DNA of 22,492 nt from Planctomycetota bacterium (lineage in GTDB: Bacteria > Planctomycetota > Planctomycetia > Pirellulales > Thermoguttaceae), in contig JAMOAF010000509.1 in assembly GCA_023621895.1 (NCBI GenBank), positions 1 through 22,492 on the forward strand. The letters run 5' to 3'. The first letter of the stretch is position 1. Every line of letters starts with the position of its first letter. A program made the position numbers and the translations under genes. Below, piece after piece: positions 22,176 through 22,492 of the stretch. The notes under the pieces were generated by a model. The model did not search any database, was not told the origin of the DNA, and saw only the letters and a list, made by a program, of their open reading frames with translations.

Positions 22176-22492
22176 CTACGGCAGGCCGTCGAGGCCGAAG
22201 TCATACTCGATGGGCGGATGGCCGACGCGGACCTCCGTTTCCTTCCAGACGTACTTCTGGTCGCCGATGAGCCGTTCCGCCTCGGCGAAATACTGCTTCA
22301 TTTCGGCCAGGTCCTTGGCGCGAATCGATTGTTCCTTCGGGCGCAGCGTGTTTCGCGAGATCAGCAGCAGATAGTAGCGCCCTTCCCGCGGGAGAACGGC
22401 GGCCACGGTTCCATCGGCGGCGGCTCTGGCGTAGATGCCCCCAAGCGATTTGATCTGCTGCGATGAGGACTCGTCTTCCGCCGGTTCGTCGG
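22176..22492 (-). CDS. C-terminal part of an unrecognised protein (5' truncated by window)
   Basis: The frame is open from the window edge to a TAG at 22176-22178, giving the last 104 or so residues. The start lies outside, and the internal GTG at 22406 should not be taken as the start. Visible are an acidic serine-rich stretch (DEPAEDESSS), a beta-like part (GIYARAAADGTVAAVLPREGRYYLLLISR) and a charged helix (LAEMKQYFAEAERLIGDQK), ending EYDFGLDGLP. No family is recognised. It is convergent with the epimerase gene. Confidence 0.6.
   Translation of the reverse strand, partial: DEPAEDESSSQQIKSLGGIYARAAADGTVAAVLPREGRYYLLLISRNTLRPKEQSIRAKDLAEMKQYFAEAERLIGDQKYVWKETEVRVGHPPIEYDFGLDGLP

Overview
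The window looks like a stretch of a high-GC planctomycete chromosome (Planctomycetota, most likely Pirellulales-like). The grounds are two DUF1080 (3-keto-disaccharide hydrolase-like) proteins, a c-type multihaem cytochrome with a membrane cytochrome b partner, an imuA-imuB-dnaE2 cassette, and many dispersed palindromic and tandem repeats between genes. This assignment is an inference from gene content. No rRNA or other taxonomic marker is present.

Layout. 1-1479: the end of an unrecognised gene overlaps a secreted serine hydrolase. 1480-2141: a hairpin-repeat array between convergent genes. 2142-3440 (-): a GT-C type membrane glycosyltransferase. 3505-4094 (+): a promoter, a long leader and a small zinc-ribbon protein. 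4091-9999 (-): the mutagenesis cassette imuA, imuB, dnaE2. It is driven by a strong-looking promoter overlapped by a 28-bp inverted repeat, and it is interrupted between imuB and dnaE2 by a truncated IS200-like (Y1/REP-associated) transposase and a two-hairpin element. 10000-11016 (-): a TauE/SafE-type permease whose reading frame lacks a stop codon and runs through a palindromic repeat and the imuA promoter into imuA. 11198-11743 (-): a macro-domain protein. 12090-13845 (+): a secreted beta-helix protein and a DUF1080 protein, translationally adjacent. 13870-17945 (-): a tandem-DUF1080 protein, then a seven-CxxCH cytochrome c and a cytochrome b. 18339-20531: cardiolipin synthase and an endonuclease/exonuclease/phosphatase-family protein, convergent and overlapping. 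20954-22102 (+): an exported aldose 1-epimerase. 22176-22492 (-): the end of an unrecognised gene.

The most interesting part is the SOS-like mutagenesis locus. One dispersed palindrome family (arms GGTTCCCAAGC and GCTTGGGAACC) recurs at six full sites in the window, and one copy sits inside the read-through between the permease and imuA. A 7-bp microsatellite has entered both imuB and dnaE2 in frame. A transposase relic ends a few bases before the dnaE2 start. The imuA promoter carries a candidate operator (arms CCGATAGCGTAC and GTACACTATCGG) that could be a lineage-specific LexA box. The other genes are ordinary planctomycete housekeeping, envelope and carbohydrate functions.
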